Shown piece by piece: positions 7,931 to 14,584 of a stretch of DNA of 16,728 nt. This DNA is from Betaproteobacteria bacterium (GTDB lineage: Bacteria > Pseudomonadota > Gammaproteobacteria > Burkholderiales > SG8-41): the NCBI GenBank assembly GCA_021414185.1, contig JAIOOZ010000364.1:1-16728 (forward strand), given 5' to 3'. The position numbers and the translations under genes were made by a program. Within the stretch, counting starts at the first letter, position 1, and every line of letters starts with the position of its first letter. The notes under the pieces are model-generated. The model saw nothing but the letters and a program-made list of their open reading frames with translations, did no database searches and had not been told where the DNA came from.

Positions 7931-8313
7931 TATTGTTTCTCCTGATTTTTGACTACCCGGGCCGGACGGATTTTCTCGATGCGTCCATTTTCTTCGATGT
8001 ATTGCCGCCGGAAATGGTTCGCGCTTAACAGCAATATTTTACTATGTTTGTCCGCATGCCGCGCCCATTCAGCCTGCGTAAATGACCGCCTGGCGGCGCA
8101 ATGCCGGCGGCAACACGACAGGATTCGTGAGAATTTGCACGGAACGCAGTCGAAAAGCGAAACTTCGAACATCCTGCGCGCGCCGCAAGGTTTTTTCCGC
8201 AGTACCAGCAATGTCACTTTGATCGGTGGCATGATTACGGGGGCAGTAGTCGCCTCGATGGCAAAACGCGCAAACAAGCGGGCTATAAAGCCCGCGCCAA
8301 CCGGAGGAGAGCA
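7931..8313. other. 383-bp divergent intergenic region
   Basis: It separates the minus-strand FecR gene from the plus-strand Bug gene and must hold both promoters. It contains an AT-rich patch near 8010-8050 (minus strand TAAAAT at 8042-8037 is a possible FecR -10 without a recognisable -35) and a palindrome at 8278-8295. Open frames cross it on both strands: on the minus strand one ends TAATG at the FecR start, on the plus strand one ends ATGA at the Bug start. Neither has protein features that I recognise. Confidence 0.5.
8278..8295 (+). promoter_or_regulatory. 7-bp-stem palindrome with TATAAA, just before the Bug gene
   Basis: GCGGGCT (8278-8284), loop ATAA, AGCCCGC (8289-8295) is a perfect inverted repeat lying 7 bases before the GGAGGAG ribosome-binding site. 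Its centre reads TATAAA, one base from the -10 consensus. It may be a -10 inside an operator, which would give a leader of about 18 nt, or an mRNA stem next to the ribosome-binding site. No good -35 is present. Confidence 0.35.
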
Positions 8314-9285
8314 ATGAATATCCTGAAGACTTTCGTCGGCACGGCGCTGATAGCTGTGCTGTCTCTCTCTGCAGACGCCGCGCTGGCCCAGGCCTACCCG
8401 AACAAACCCATACGCTTCCTGGTCGGCTTCGTCGCCGGCGGCACCAATGACATCGTGGCGCGCGCGCTGGCGCAGAAACTGACGGAAAACCTCGCGCAGT
8501 CTGTGGTGGTCGAGAACCGCGGCGGCGCAAACACTGCGATCGCGACTGAGTTGGGGGCGCGCGCGGCACCCGACGGTTACACCATACTGCTCAACGCGCC
8601 CGGCCATGCGACCAATCCGGCGTTGATGAAACTGCCGTACGATTCAATCAAGGATTTCGCGTTTATCTCGCTGGTGGCGGAAGCGCAGAATATCGTCGTG
8701 ATACACCCGCAGTTTCCGCCGCGCAACGTGAAGGAACTGATCGCGTTATCGAAGCGGCGTCCCGGCGCGATCAATTTTGCGTCGTCGGGCACCGGCACCA
8801 CCGTCCACCTTTCCGCCGAACTTTTTCAGTACATGACGGGCATCCGCTGGGTGCATATTCCGTACAAGGGCGGCGGGCCCGCCGCCATTGAGCTGATCGC
8901 GGGGCAGACACAGATCATGTTTGCGAACATGCCCACCGCGATCCAGTACGTGCGCGATGGCAGGTTGCGCGCGCTGGCGGTCACCGGGGCGCGGCGCGCG
9001 TCCGCGGCGCCCGAATTGCCGACGGTCGCGGAAAGCGGCGTGCCAGGCTACGAGGTGACGGCCTGGTACGGCGTGTCGGCGCCGGCGAAAACGCCGCGCG
9101 CCATCATCGACCGGTTGAACGGTGAAATTGCGCGCGCGCTCAACTCACCGGATCTCAAGGACAGGCTGACTTCGCAGGGCGCCGACCCCATCCACCAGAC
9201 GCCGGAGCAATACACCGCTTTCGTGCAAAGCGAAATTGCCAAGTGGGGGAAGGTGATCCAGGCAGCCGGCATCAAGGGCGAGTAG
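8314..9285 (+). CDS. Bug/TctC-family periplasmic solute-binding protein 1
   Basis: A 323-residue protein with a signal peptide (cleavage probably after ALA, residue 25), then the standard family opening YPNKPIRFLVGFVAGGTNDIVAR and VVENRGGANTAIA, followed by DGYTILL and IPYKGGGPAA. Bug (TctC) proteins bind carboxylated or aromatic solutes in the periplasm. Some deliver them to TctAB membrane transporters; others act as sensors or are orphans. No tctA or tctB is present here. The start is secure: GGAGGAG lies 4 bp before the ATG. It converges with the amidohydrolase gene, with only 6 bases between the stops and no T-tailed hairpin. The nearby catabolic genes suggest an organic acid ligand, but the ligand cannot be read from sequence. 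Confidence 0.92.
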   Translation: MNILKTFVGTALIAVLSLSADAALAQAYPNKPIRFLVGFVAGGTNDIVARALAQKLTENLAQSVVVENRGGANTAIATELGARAAPDGYTILLNAPGHATNPALMKLPYDSIKDFAFISLVAEAQNIVVIHPQFPPRNVKELIALSKRRPGAINFASSGTGTTVHLSAELFQYMTGIRWVHIPYKGGGPAAIELIAGQTQIMFANMPTAIQYVRDGRLRALAVTGARRASAAPELPTVAESGVPGYEVTAWYGVSAPAKTPRAIIDRLNGEIARALNSPDLKDRLTSQGADPIHQTPEQYTAFVQSEIAKWGKVIQAAGIKGE

Positions 9286-9291
9286 GGCGGG

Positions 9292-10296
9292 CTAAGCGTT
9301 CTCGCCGAGCAATCCGAGCGCATTCAATCCGAGCACGCGATCGCGGTCCGCGGCGCTTAAATCCGGCACGGTGTCGAGTCGCGCGAGCGGATTTTCCTCG
9401 CCCATGTCGAATGGCGCGTCGGTGCCGAGGGTCACGCGGTCCGCGCCGACCTGCTCGATCAGAAAAGCCAGGGCTTTGTCGTCGTGGGTCAGCGCGTCGA
9501 AGTAAAAACGGCGCAGCAGGTCGCGCGGCGAAGTCGCCTGGTGCGCGTGCGGTTCCTTGCGCACCGCGTAGCCGTGCGCGAGCCGTCCGATCTGGTACGG
9601 CAGGTAGCCGCCGCCATGGGCGAGCACGATCCGCAGGTCCGGCAGCTCGTCGAGCGCGCCGCTGAACATCAGGTGCGCCGCCATGGTCACCGTATCCAGC
9701 GGAAATCCCACCAGATTGGAGAGATAGTAGGGTTCAAGGCCGCAGCGGTCGCCCGTGAAATGCGGATGCGTGAAAATGAAGACCTTCAGCTCCTGCGCGC
9801 GTTTCAACACTGGACGGTAGCGTTTTTCCGCAAGCTGATCGCCGACTATAGTGCAGCCGAGTTCAATGGCGCGGAAACCGTGTTCTTTGACGACGCGCTC
9901 GAGTTCAGCGACCGCGGCGTCGGTATTCTGCATCGGCAGCGTCGCCATGCCGCGCAAGCGGTCAGGACGCTGCGCCACCATGTTGGCCACACCGTCGTTG
10001 GTCACGCGCGTTGCGGTGGCCGCGCGGTCGGCATCGAGATTGTAAAAATAAATCATCGGCGTCGGCGAGATCACCGAAATGTCGAGGCCCTTGCGGTCCA
10101 TGCCGGCGACCTTTGCATCGGCATCGAAAAATTCGTCGAACAGCGGAGTCGCATGGCCGTCGTCGCGCAGGAGCTTCTCGCCGGCCGGCGTATTCGCGAA
10201 ATGCATGCCGTAGTCGTGCGGGCGCGCCCGTATCAGGTCGAACATTTCGCGCGGGAACACGTGGCTGTGCACGTCTACGCGTCTGGTTTTGGCCAT
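9292..10296 (-). CDS. ACMSD-like amidohydrolase (amidohydrolase_2 family decarboxylase/hydrolase)
   Basis: A 334-residue TIM-barrel metal enzyme. The Zn ligands expected for the aminocarboxymuconate-semialdehyde decarboxylase (ACMSD) group are all visible: H10 and H12 (VDVHSH), H177 (FTHPH), H227 (VLAHGGGY) and D293 (LGTDAPFDMG). The spacing is almost that remembered for bacterial ACMSD (His9/His11/His177/His228/Asp294). R238 in QIGRLAHGY matches the conserved GRISHG arginine region, and FYFDALTHD is also family-typical. Relatives decarboxylate ACMS, resorcylate or similar acids, or hydrolyse them; the actual substrate is unknown, and no other kynurenine-pathway gene is in the window. AAGGA lies 8-9 bp before the ATG. 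It is the last gene of an apparent minus-strand operon after Bug protein 2 and DUF3301. Confidence 0.87.
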   Translation of the reverse strand: MAKTRRVDVHSHVFPREMFDLIRARPHDYGMHFANTPAGEKLLRDDGHATPLFDEFFDADAKVAGMDRKGLDISVISPTPMIYFYNLDADRAATATRVTNDGVANMVAQRPDRLRGMATLPMQNTDAAVAELERVVKEHGFRAIELGCTIVGDQLAEKRYRPVLKRAQELKVFIFTHPHFTGDRCGLEPYYLSNLVGFPLDTVTMAAHLMFSGALDELPDLRIVLAHGGGYLPYQIGRLAHGYAVRKEPHAHQATSPRDLLRRFYFDALTHDDKALAFLIEQVGADRVTLGTDAPFDMGEENPLARLDTVPDLSAADRDRVLGLNALGLLGENA

Positions 10297-10329
10297 GGCA
10301 GATTTCCTTCTATTTTTTTGTCGGCAACG

Positions 10330-10662
10330 CTAATGCAAAGTGCGCACTTCCGGCGGCAGGCGCAGCCCCACGTTGAGCAGGGTAACGCGGTGGCCGAGTA
10401 AAACGATGCTGCCCTGAAGCCGGTTGTTGCCGGTGTCGCTGTATTCGAAACTGTAGGCGCGCTGCAGTTTGACGTGGCCATCATCGTCGCGCACCGGTTT
10501 CAGGTTGGCGATCGCCACCGTGTCGTCGAGCAGCAGCAGGTCATCGGCTGAACATGCCGCGCGCGCGGCGCGCACGGCAACTTCGCGCGCTTTCAGGCTG
10601 TCGAGCCACAGCCACGCGATGGCGGCAAGCGCCAGCAGGCTGAAAATTTCGAAGATGGGCAT
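10330..10662 (-). CDS. DUF3301-family small membrane protein
   Basis: A 110-residue protein with one N-terminal membrane helix (IFEIFSLLALAAIAWLWL, residues 3-20). A soluble part follows that I recognise as DUF3301: ARAACSADDLLLLDDTVAI, LQRAYSFEYSDTGNNRLQGSIVLLGHRV. Proteins of this family are conserved in gamma- and betaproteobacteria with no known function. No clear ribosome-binding site is seen before the ATG at 10662. It sits 27 bp after the Bug protein 2 stop and 33 bp before the amidohydrolase start, all on the minus strand, so co-transcription is likely. A housekeeping-type DUF3301 gene in a transport and catabolism operon is unexpected. Confidence 0.78.
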   Translation of the reverse strand: MPIFEIFSLLALAAIAWLWLDSLKAREVAVRAARAACSADDLLLLDDTVAIANLKPVRDDDGHVKLQRAYSFEYSDTGNNRLQGSIVLLGHRVTLLNVGLRLPPEVRTLH

Positions 10663-10689
10663 CGCGCCATTTTAGACTGCACTTCAGGG

Positions 10690-11646
10690 TCAGTTGGCAC
10701 GATTCGCCGCGCCCTTGAGCACTTTCGCGAACTTTACCGTGTCTTCCCTGATGACGCGATCGAATTCTTCCGTGGTTCCGCCGATCACCTCGAAACCCTG
10801 GTCGAGCAGGCGTTGGCGTGTATCGCCGGTGTCGAGGATCCGGTTTACGTCGGCGTTGATGCGCCGGATGAGTGGTGCAGGCGTGCCGCGCGCCACGATA
10901 AGGCCAAACCAGTTGCGGAATTCATAACCGGGCACCGTTTCGCCGATGGCCGGGATCTCTTTGGCGACGGCCGAACGTTTGCCGTCGGTGACCGCCAGTA
11001 TTTTCAGTTTGCCGGCCTTGTAATGCGGCAGCAGGTTGGGCAGCCCGGTCATGACCAGATTGATCTGGTTGGCCATCACCTCGATCATCGCCACGTTCCC
11101 GCCTTTGTAGCTGATGTGGACGACGTCGATGCCGGCTGCCAGCTTGAAAATCTCGCCGGCGAGATAACCGCCGCTGCCGATCCCGGCCGTGCCGTAGTTG
11201 AGTCCGCCGGGAGCGGCCTTCGCCATGTCGATCAATTCCTTGATCGAGTTCGCCTTGAAAGTCGGATGGGCGCCGAGCGCCATGGGTTGGGCGGCGACCA
11301 GCACGACGGACTGCAGGTCGCGTTGCGCATAAGGCAACTTGGCGTGCAGCGACGGATTGGCCGCCAGTGAATTGGGCGACAAATAAATCGTATGGCCGTC
11401 CGGGTTCGATTTTGCCACCAGTTCGGACGCGATCAGCGTGGCGCCGCCGGGCCGGTTATCGGCGACGACCTGCTGGCCCCACAGCTCGCCAAGCTTTTGC
11501 GCGACGACGCGTCCGACGAGATCAAAGGTGCCGCCGGCGGCGAACGGAATGATGACGCGTACCGGGCGCGTCGGATAGTTGTCGGCGTGCAGCGGACCGG
11601 GCAGCACTGCCAGAGCGAGCAGGGCCGCATTGACGATGAACCTCAC
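10690..11646 (-). CDS. Bug/TctC-family periplasmic solute-binding protein 2
   Basis: A second Bug protein, 318 residues from the chosen GTG. The signal peptide MRFIVNAALLALAVLPGPLHA is followed by DNYPTRPVRVIIPFAAGGTFDLVGR, VVADNRPGGATLIAS, DGHTIYLS and ISYKGGNVAMIE. The GTG at 11646 is chosen over an ATG 17 codons upstream because GGAGG (11658-11654) stands 7 bp before it and it begins the signal peptide directly. It is clearly diverged from Bug protein 1, so the two probably bind different ligands. It is the first gene of an apparent minus-strand operon with DUF3301 and the ACMSD-like enzyme. Its promoter overlaps the 28-bp palindrome at 11691-11718, so repression by the neighbouring GntR protein is likely. 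Confidence 0.9.
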   Translation of the reverse strand: MRFIVNAALLALAVLPGPLHADNYPTRPVRVIIPFAAGGTFDLVGRVVAQKLGELWGQQVVADNRPGGATLIASELVAKSNPDGHTIYLSPNSLAANPSLHAKLPYAQRDLQSVVLVAAQPMALGAHPTFKANSIKELIDMAKAAPGGLNYGTAGIGSGGYLAGEIFKLAAGIDVVHISYKGGNVAMIEVMANQINLVMTGLPNLLPHYKAGKLKILAVTDGKRSAVAKEIPAIGETVPGYEFRNWFGLIVARGTPAPLIRRINADVNRILDTGDTRQRLLDQGFEVIGGTTEEFDRVIREDTVKFAKVLKGAANRAN

Positions 11647-11681
11647 GTAAAAACCTCCTCCGGGTTGTCGGACTTTTGTAT

Positions 11682-11711
11682 TTGTTGTATCTTGCAAGTC
11701 ATACGTATGAT
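11682..11711 (+). promoter_or_regulatory. possible promoter of the enolase-superfamily gene
   Basis: TATGAT (11706-11711, five of six) is preceded by TTGTTG (11682-11687, three of six) at 18 bp. Its -10 almost coincides with that of the opposing promoter, inside the same palindrome. Confidence 0.4.
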
Positions 11712-11718
11712 ACGCAAG
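11691..11718. promoter_or_regulatory. 28-bp palindromic operator, probable GntR site
   Basis: The perfect 12-bp palindrome TCATACGTATGA (11699-11710) is flanked symmetrically by CTTGC (11691-11695) and GCAAG (11714-11718), with three non-matching bases on each side. It lies in the 114-bp region between the divergent Bug protein 2 and enolase-superfamily genes. The same core occurs in the promoter region of the GntR and dioxygenase genes, so it is most likely the GntR binding site. Confidence 0.72.
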
Positions 11719-11734
11719 TAAGCTTTTTTATCAA
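11707..11734 (-). promoter_or_regulatory. sigma70 promoter of the Bug protein 2 operon
   Basis: On the minus strand TTGATA (11734-11729, five of six) and TATCAT (11712-11707, five of six) are 16 bp apart. The -10 lies inside the palindromic operator, so a bound regulator would block it. A start near 11700 would leave a leader of about 55 nt. Confidence 0.6.
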
Positions 11735-11760
11735 CTGTTGCCGCTTGCACCAACGAGACC

Positions 11761-12846
11761 ATGGTTATCCAGGAAATCGCGCTGCGCCAGCTTAAATTGC
11801 CGCTCACCAAACCGTACCGGGTGTCGTTCCGCACCTACACGGAATTCGAGCCCATCATTGTCGAGGTCCGCGACACTGACGGCAATACTGGCTGGGGCGA
11901 AGCTTATATTCCCGCCGGCTCCACGGCTGAAACCGCCGACGGCGCATGGGAATTTTGCCGGACAGTCGCGGCGCGCCTGCTCGGCAAAACTGTTGCGCAA
12001 GCAAAGTCGCTGGTCGACGGAGAAGTTGACAGCGCGCCGTTCGCCTCCTGTGCGATATTGACTGCGCTCGCGGTGCTGGAGCGCCACCCGGCTTTGGAAG
12101 TCAAGGCGGAGACGCGCATACCGCTCCTGGTGCCGATTGCCGGCGCCAACCAGGCGGACATCGAAGCCGAAGTCGAAGCCCGCTTTGCGCAGGGCTACCG
12201 CACGTTCAAAGGGAAAGTCGGCTGGCAGGTCGACGACGATCTCGCGCGCATAGCGCTGATCCAGGCGGCGGCACGGGGGCGGGCGCGCATTACGCTCGAC
12301 GCCAACCGCGGCTACGACGAGGCGCAGGGATGCCGGTTTGCGTCCAGCCTCAACCCGGACGGCATCGATTTGTTCGAGCAGCCGTGCGAGGCGGACGAGT
12401 GGGCGGCAAATACCGCAGTGGCCAAAGTTTCCACGGTGCCCCTGATGCTCGACGAATCGATTCGCACCGATGCCGACATAAACAGGGCGGCCGGCATCGA
12501 CGGGGTCAAGCTGGTAAAGCTCAAGTTAAAGCGTGTCGGCGGCGTCGAGCGCGCAATACGTGCCATGACGCTGGCGCGCAGCCGCGGCCTCGATATCTGT
12601 CTTGGCGACGGCGTCGCTACCGAACTCATGTGCTGGGTGGAAGCCTGCGTATCGCGCGGCTTTCTCACCCGCGCGGGAGACATGAACGGTTTTCTCAAGC
12701 CCAAGGTGCGTTTGCTCGCAAACCCGCTGCCGTTCGAAGACGGTTGCATTGTGCTGCGCCCCGGGTATTGGCCGGAGGTCGATCGCGCCGTGCTGAGCGC
12801 GCACGAGACGCGAAGCGAACGCTTTGCTCCCGTGGCGGTCGCCTAG
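11761..12846 (+). CDS. mandelate racemase/muconate lactonizing enzyme-family protein (enolase superfamily)
   Basis: A 361-residue enolase-superfamily enzyme with the N-terminal capping domain (residues 1-120) and a barrel. Catalytic and metal motifs are present: FKGKVGW (K150, K152), LDANRGY (D180), LFEQPCE (E206), MLDESIR (D231, E232) and VKLKLKRVGG (K256 as the likely second base). Such enzymes abstract the proton alpha to a carboxylate and then isomerise, racemise, lactonise or dehydrate it. The two lysines flanking the metal site place it nearer the muconate cycloisomerase subgroup than the His-Asp mandelate racemase subgroup. The reaction cannot be assigned; ICLGDGVATELMCW near residue 280 may help to place it by phylogeny. 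The ATG at 11761 has no strong ribosome-binding site. The stop shares a CTAG with the convergent GntR gene. Confidence 0.87.
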   Translation: MVIQEIALRQLKLPLTKPYRVSFRTYTEFEPIIVEVRDTDGNTGWGEAYIPAGSTAETADGAWEFCRTVAARLLGKTVAQAKSLVDGEVDSAPFASCAILTALAVLERHPALEVKAETRIPLLVPIAGANQADIEAEVEARFAQGYRTFKGKVGWQVDDDLARIALIQAAARGRARITLDANRGYDEAQGCRFASSLNPDGIDLFEQPCEADEWAANTAVAKVSTVPLMLDESIRTDADINRAAGIDGVKLVKLKLKRVGGVERAIRAMTLARSRGLDICLGDGVATELMCWVEACVSRGFLTRAGDMNGFLKPKVRLLANPLPFEDGCIVLRPGYWPEVDRAVLSAHETRSERFAPVAVA

Positions 12847-13604
12847 AGACCGCCTTCACCCAGGCGATAGTGATATTTGGCGGCATCCAGATGGCGAACC
12901 CGAAACTCGACCGGCACATCGTTATACGTGTAGGCAATGCGCTCGATGCGCAGCAGCGGGCTGCCGGGTGCAACCTTCAGCGCGCGCGCGATGGCGGACG
13001 CCGCAACTGCCGCATGCACCCGTTCTTCGATGCGGATGACGTTGACGCCGCACGCGTTCTGGTAGACCGCGTAGAGGTTCTCGTCGCTGGCGCGAATGGT
13101 GCGCGCGGTGAGGCCGGCAAATTTTTTTGCGGGAAGCGTGATTTGCATCGCCGCCACACGCTGCAGGCCAGTGGTAAGCAGGCATTCGATTTCGAATATT
13201 GCGGGACGCGTTTCCCCCTGCAGCCGCAATATCGCCTGCAGCGGCGCCGGTGCGGTTTCGCGCCTGAAGGATATCAACTCGCGGTCGGGAAACATCTGCA
13301 GGCCGTCGTTGCCGAACACATGCGAAAACTGGTAGCGCTGGCGTTGCCGCGTGTGACGCGCAACGAAAGTGCCTTTACCCTGTTTGCGCACCAGGATATT
13401 GGCGGCGACCAGTTCGGCGATGCCGGCGCGGATCGTGAACACCGCCACGCCGAAGCGCTCGGCGAGCTGGCTTTCGGTCGGCAGCTGGCCGCCCGGTTTC
13501 CATTCGCCCTCGGCCAGGCATTGCAGGATCTGTTTTTCAACCTGCCGGTACAGGGGGGCGGCAGCGTCCATTTCGAGCCGGGTGCGTAAAGCTTTGCGCG
13601 GCAT
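12843..13604 (-). CDS. GntR-family (HutC/UTRA type) transcriptional regulator
   Basis: The winged helix-turn-helix of GntR is clear at residues 17-84 (PLYRQVEKQILQCLAEGEW, LPTESQLAERFGVAVFTIRA, VRKQGKGTFVAR). It is followed by a UTRA-type ligand domain (about residues 95-245; ARALKVAPGSPLLRIERIAY and VPVEFRVRHLDAAKYHY are typical). HutC-type regulators are dimers released from DNA by a small ligand, often a pathway substrate. ATG 13604 gives 253 residues. ATG 13571 gives 242 and is also possible; neither has a clear Shine-Dalgarno. The longer frame up to 13739 is rejected because it would run through the operator and the dioxygenase ribosome-binding site. Motif copies at 11691-11718 and 13642-13659 suggest that it controls itself, the dioxygenase, the enolase-superfamily gene and the Bug protein 2 operon. 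Confidence 0.87.
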   Translation of the reverse strand: MPRKALRTRLEMDAAAPLYRQVEKQILQCLAEGEWKPGGQLPTESQLAERFGVAVFTIRAGIAELVAANILVRKQGKGTFVARHTRQRQRYQFSHVFGNDGLQMFPDRELISFRRETAPAPLQAILRLQGETRPAIFEIECLLTTGLQRVAAMQITLPAKKFAGLTARTIRASDENLYAVYQNACGVNVIRIEERVHAAVAASAIARALKVAPGSPLLRIERIAYTYNDVPVEFRVRHLDAAKYHYRLGEGGL

Positions 13605-13641
13605 GTGCAGTCGTCGGTATGCGGGATGGGTGAACCAGTCA

Positions 13642-13659
13642 TGCGCATCATACGTTTGT
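13642..13659. promoter_or_regulatory. second GntR-type operator between regulator and dioxygenase
   Basis: Read on the minus strand, 13655-13642 gives ACGTATGATGCGCA, matching 13 of 14 bases of ACGTATGATACGCA at 11703-11716. The plus-strand core TCATACGTTTGT (13648-13659) is a degraded version of the TCATACGTATGA palindrome. Minus-strand TATGAT (13652-13647) may be the regulator's -10, which implies autoregulation. The site ends 4 bases before the dioxygenase AAGGAGG. Confidence 0.65.
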
Positions 13660-13675
13660 TCTGAAGGAGGAAGCA

Positions 13676-14566
13676 ATGCAAGCAGCCCGGGTTTCCGCGC
13701 CATCAGGCGCCCGTTCCACAGTGGTTGAAGTTGTTCCATCCGGCAAGGCGTGCGGCGCGGAAGTGCGCGGCGTCGATCTTGTCAACCTCACCGCCGCGAT
13801 GTTTGACGGCATCCGGCAGGCCGTTTACGACCACCAGGTGGTGGTGGTCAGGGGGCAGCCGATCGACGATCCGCAATTGATCGCGTTGGGCAAGCGTTTC
13901 GGCGAACTCGAGCCGCCGGGCATGAGCATCATCGGCAAACCCTATATTGACGCCTATCCCGACGTGCTGGTGATCTCCAACATCATCGAGGACGGTCAGC
14001 CCAAGGGCAATCTCGGTGCCGGCGAGGCGATCTGGCATACCGACATGTCATACCGGGACGTGCCGGTTTCGTACGCAATACTGCATGCGCTGGAGCTGCC
14101 GCCGGTCGGCGGCAACACGTATTTTTCCAACCAGTATCTCGCGTGCGACACGCTGCCAGCGGCAACGCGCAGCGCGCTCGACGGCAAAATGATCATTCAC
14201 GACGAGTCGTACAACAGCGGTGGACAGTTGCGCAAAGGCTTCAAGGAAGTCAGCGATCCGCGCGAGGCACCGGGCGCGCGGCACCCGGTGTTCCGCGTGC
14301 ATCCGGCCACCGGCAGGAAGGCGCTGTATCTCGGCCGGCGCCGCAACGCCTATATCCTTGGCTTGCCGCTGGATGAAAGCGAAGCGCTGCTCGACGAATT
14401 ATGGGCGCATGCGTCGCGGCCGGAATTCACCTGGGGCCACGAATGGAAGCTCGGCGACACGCTGATCTGGGACAATCGTTGCCTCGTGCACAGGCGCGAC
14501 CCTTTCGACGCCAGCCAGCGGCGCATGATGCACCGCGTTCAGGTGAGGGGCGAAAGACCGCAATAG
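13676..14566 (+). CDS. TauD/TfdA-family Fe(II)/2-oxoglutarate dioxygenase
   Basis: A 296-residue non-heme iron enzyme. The facial triad is visible as H121-x-D123 in AIWHTDMSYRD and H272 in NRCLVHRRDPFD. R287 in MMHRVQVRGE is the expected 2-oxoglutarate carboxylate-binding arginine. The first strand region (SGKACGAEVRGVDLVNL) and VVVVRGQPIDDPQLIALGKRFGELE are family-typical. Relatives hydroxylate taurine, alkylsulfates, phenoxyacetates and other acids, often releasing a leaving group; substrate here unknown. The start is secure: AAGGAGG lies 5 bp before the ATG. It diverges from the GntR gene and has an operator copy just upstream, so it is probably part of the same regulon as the ACMSD-like and enolase-superfamily enzymes. 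Confidence 0.9.
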   Translation: MQAARVSAPSGARSTVVEVVPSGKACGAEVRGVDLVNLTAAMFDGIRQAVYDHQVVVVRGQPIDDPQLIALGKRFGELEPPGMSIIGKPYIDAYPDVLVISNIIEDGQPKGNLGAGEAIWHTDMSYRDVPVSYAILHALELPPVGGNTYFSNQYLACDTLPAATRSALDGKMIIHDESYNSGGQLRKGFKEVSDPREAPGARHPVFRVHPATGRKALYLGRRRNAYILGLPLDESEALLDELWAHASRPEFTWGHEWKLGDTLIWDNRCLVHRRDPFDASQRRMMHRVQVRGERPQ

Positions 14567-14584
14567 CGCTGCTGCGGCACAAGG

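Noticed and set aside
7949..8317. Plus-strand 122-codon frame ending ATGA at the Bug protein 1 start.
   Set aside because: No ribosome-binding site, no family features, and it fills the region that must carry two divergent promoters.
7930..8607. Minus-strand 225-codon frame whose TAA overlaps the FecR ATG (TAATG).
   Set aside because: Over half its length is antisense to the secure Bug gene, and the rest shows rare codons (TTA, ATA, AGT) and no motif. A short gene in the last 80 codons cannot be excluded.
9484..10401. Plus-strand 305-codon frame.
   Set aside because: Antisense to the ACMSD-like gene, whose metal ligands and ribosome-binding site are intact.
12927..12938. TTATACGTGTAG, resembling the GntR operator core.
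   Set aside because: It lies inside the GntR coding sequence near its 3' end and matches only the central bases; probably chance.
12330..13589. Plus-strand 419-codon frame.
   Set aside because: Overlaps the enolase-superfamily gene in another frame and runs antisense through the GntR gene; its composition is Arg-rich without motifs.
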